NCBI GenBank assembly: GCA_017858295.1
Contig: JAFMBU010000097.1
Coordinates: forward strand, 1-6,249
From: Porticoccaceae bacterium
Lineage (GTDB): Bacteria > Pseudomonadota > Gammaproteobacteria > Pseudomonadales > Porticoccaceae
Length of the DNA: 6,249 bases
Direction of reading: 5' to 3'
In this document: positions 4,737-6,249 of the stretch, in pieces
How the letters are laid out: each line of letters starts with the position of its first letter
Numbering within the stretch: position 1 is the first letter of the stretch
The notes under the pieces: generated by a model
What the model saw: only the letters and a program-made list of their open reading frames with translations
Told to the model about the DNA's origin: nothing
Databases searched by the model: none
Program-made: the position numbers and the translations under genes

Positions 4737-6218
4737 ATGGCTAATTACTTTAATACCCTGAGCTTGCGCGACAAACTGACGCAGCTGGGCAAATGCAGAT
4801 TTATGGACCGCAGCGAATTTACCGATGGCTGCAACTTTATCAAAGACTGGAACATTGTCATTATTGGCTGTGGTGCTCAGGGCCTTAACCAGGGTCTCAA
4901 TATGCGCGACTCTGGCCTGAATATTTCCTACGCACTGCGCGCTCAGGCAATTGCCGAGAAGCGTCAGTCATTTCTTTGGGCATCGGAGAATGGCTTTACT
5001 GTTGGCACCGCTGAAGAGCTGGTTCCGGCTGCCGATCTGGTTCTGAACCTGACCCCTGACAAGCAACACACTGCTGCTGTTACTGCGGTTATGCCACTGA
5101 TGAAGCAAGGGGCAACTCTGGCTTACTCACATGGCTTTAACATTGTTGAAGAAGGCATGCAGATTCGCCCTGACCTGACAGTTGTTATGGTTGCACCCAA
5201 GTGCCCAGGCACTGAAGTCCGTGAAGAGTACAAGCGCGGCTTTGGTGTTCCAACACTGATCGCAGTTCACCCTGAGAATGATCCCCAGGGTAACGGTCTG
5301 GCCATTGCTAAAGCCTATGCCTCGGCCACTGGCGGCGATCGCGCTGGTGTCTTGGAGTCCTCTTTCATCGCTGAGGTTAAGTCTGACCTGATGGGCGAGC
5401 AGACTATTCTCTGCGGCATGTTGCAGACCGGTGCAGTTCTGGGTCACCAGCAGCTGATCAATCTGGGTGTAGATGCGGCCTATGCGCGCAAGCTGATCCA
5501 GTACGGTTGGGAAACGGTCACTGAAGGTCTGAAGCACGGCGGCATCACCAATATGATGGATCGTCTGAGCAACCCAGCGAAAATCAAAGCCTTTGATATG
5601 TCAGAAGAACTCAAAGTCACTCTGCGCCCACTGTTTGAAAAGCATATGGATGACATTATCGAAGGTGAGTTCTCGCGCACTATGATGATCGATTGGGCCA
5701 ATGATGATGCCAACTTGCTGAAGTGGCGCGCTGAGACTGCCAACTCAACTTTTGAGCAGGCAGCGGATTGCGATATCGAAATCACTGAGCAAGAGTTCTA
5801 CGACAAAGGTATCTACCTGGTAGCCATGATCAAAGCCGGTGTTGAGCTGGCTTTTGAGACTATGGTTGCCTCAGGTATTATCGAAGAGTCTGCTTATTAC
5901 GAGTCACTTCACGAGACACCATTGATCGCTAACTGTATTGCCCGTAACAAGCTCTACGAGATGAATGTCGTGATCTCTGATACAGCGGAATACGGCAACT
6001 ATCTGTTTACCCATGCCGCAGTGCCACTGTTGCAAGCCCACGCTAGTTCACTGACTCTGGAAGAGTTGGGTGGTGGTTTGACTGATAGCTCTAATGCCGT
6101 CGACAACCTTCGTCTTATCGAAGTGAATGACGCCATTCGCGACCATGATGTTGAGATCATTGGCCACGAACTGCGCGGCTATATGACGGATATGAAGCGT
6201 ATTGTAGAAGCCGGTTAA
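4737..6218 (+). CDS. ilvC: Ketol-acid reductoisomerase, class II (NADP+)
   Basis: IlvC converts acetolactate or acetohydroxybutyrate by Mg2+-dependent alkyl migration and NADPH reduction to the dihydroxy acids of valine, isoleucine and (via valine precursors) leucine synthesis, in the cytoplasm. At 493 residues it is the long class II form, collinear with E. coli IlvC (491). The nucleotide-binding GCGAQG is at 44-49. NADPH phosphate contacts R68, R76 and S78 are kept, while E. coli K69 is A69. Active-site residues fall at the same numbers as in E. coli: Q110, H132, K155, E213, D217, E221, E389, E393 and S414. The C-terminal half carries the duplicated knotted domain, including AGVELAFETMV (367-377) and SDTAEYGNYLF (414-424), and ends in RGYMTDMKRI. 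ATG has GGAG seven bases upstream. It is probably controlled by IlvY from the divergent gene. No terminator is visible in the 31 bases after the stop. Confidence 0.98.
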   Translation: MANYFNTLSLRDKLTQLGKCRFMDRSEFTDGCNFIKDWNIVIIGCGAQGLNQGLNMRDSGLNISYALRAQAIAEKRQSFLWASENGFTVGTAEELVPAADLVLNLTPDKQHTAAVTAVMPLMKQGATLAYSHGFNIVEEGMQIRPDLTVVMVAPKCPGTEVREEYKRGFGVPTLIAVHPENDPQGNGLAIAKAYASATGGDRAGVLESSFIAEVKSDLMGEQTILCGMLQTGAVLGHQQLINLGVDAAYARKLIQYGWETVTEGLKHGGITNMMDRLSNPAKIKAFDMSEELKVTLRPLFEKHMDDIIEGEFSRTMMIDWANDDANLLKWRAETANSTFEQAADCDIEITEQEFYDKGIYLVAMIKAGVELAFETMVASGIIEESAYYESLHETPLIANCIARNKLYEMNVVISDTAEYGNYLFTHAAVPLLQAHASSLTLEELGGGLTDSSNAVDNLRLIEVNDAIRDHDVEIIGHELRGYMTDMKRIVEAG

Positions 6219-6249
6219 GACCGCTCCTGCTTTATTGCACAGTGACAAC

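Noticed and set aside
5127..5785. Open frames of 101 and 136 codons on the - strand
   Set aside because: They are antisense to ilvC, whose protein is conserved throughout; no independent support.

Overview
The window looks like ordinary chromosome from a free-living, probably marine, gammaproteobacterium. The main evidence is the divergent ilvY/ilvC pair with a long (class II) ketol-acid reductoisomerase very close to the E. coli type, an elongator-type tRNA-Met with encoded CCA, a BCCT osmolyte carrier, and moderate base composition. This placement is inference; no rRNA or other strong marker is present. I see no transposase, integrase, CRISPR array, phage gene or toxin/defence module.

Layout from left to right: the 3' two-thirds of a tRNA-Met(CAT) on the + strand (1-46); a 151-base spacer with no gene; a BCCT-family transporter on the - strand (198-1817, TTG start); a 257-base divergent intergenic region rich in short inverted repeats; an exported-looking NAPE-PLD-like metallo-hydrolase on the + strand (2075-3139). 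This is convergent, with a 22-base gap, to a small DedA-family membrane protein (- strand, ending at 3162). Upstream of it on the same strand is ilvY (3706-4587), divergent from ilvC (+ strand, 4737-6218). The last 31 bases after ilvC hold no gene and no clear terminator.

Functionally, ilvY/ilvC is a self-contained branched-chain amino acid regulatory unit: the LysR-type activator IlvY is read away from ilvC, and the 149-base gap between them carries an evident palindromic operator, a second half-site three helical turns away, and a plausible activated promoter. The DedA gene lies 37 bases downstream of ilvY and is probably co-transcribed with it. Its only well-placed start is an ATC codon with a good Shine-Dalgarno. 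The BCCT carrier and the NAPE-PLD-like hydrolase share a divergent promoter region, but nothing in the sequence ties their functions together.

I did not find a convincing new multi-gene system. The points most worth a second look are the non-canonical DedA start, the GGWCC-rich leader of the hydrolase gene, the altered aromatic cage of the BCCT carrier, and the presence of an intact, probably extracytoplasmic NAPE-PLD-type enzyme in a bacterium.
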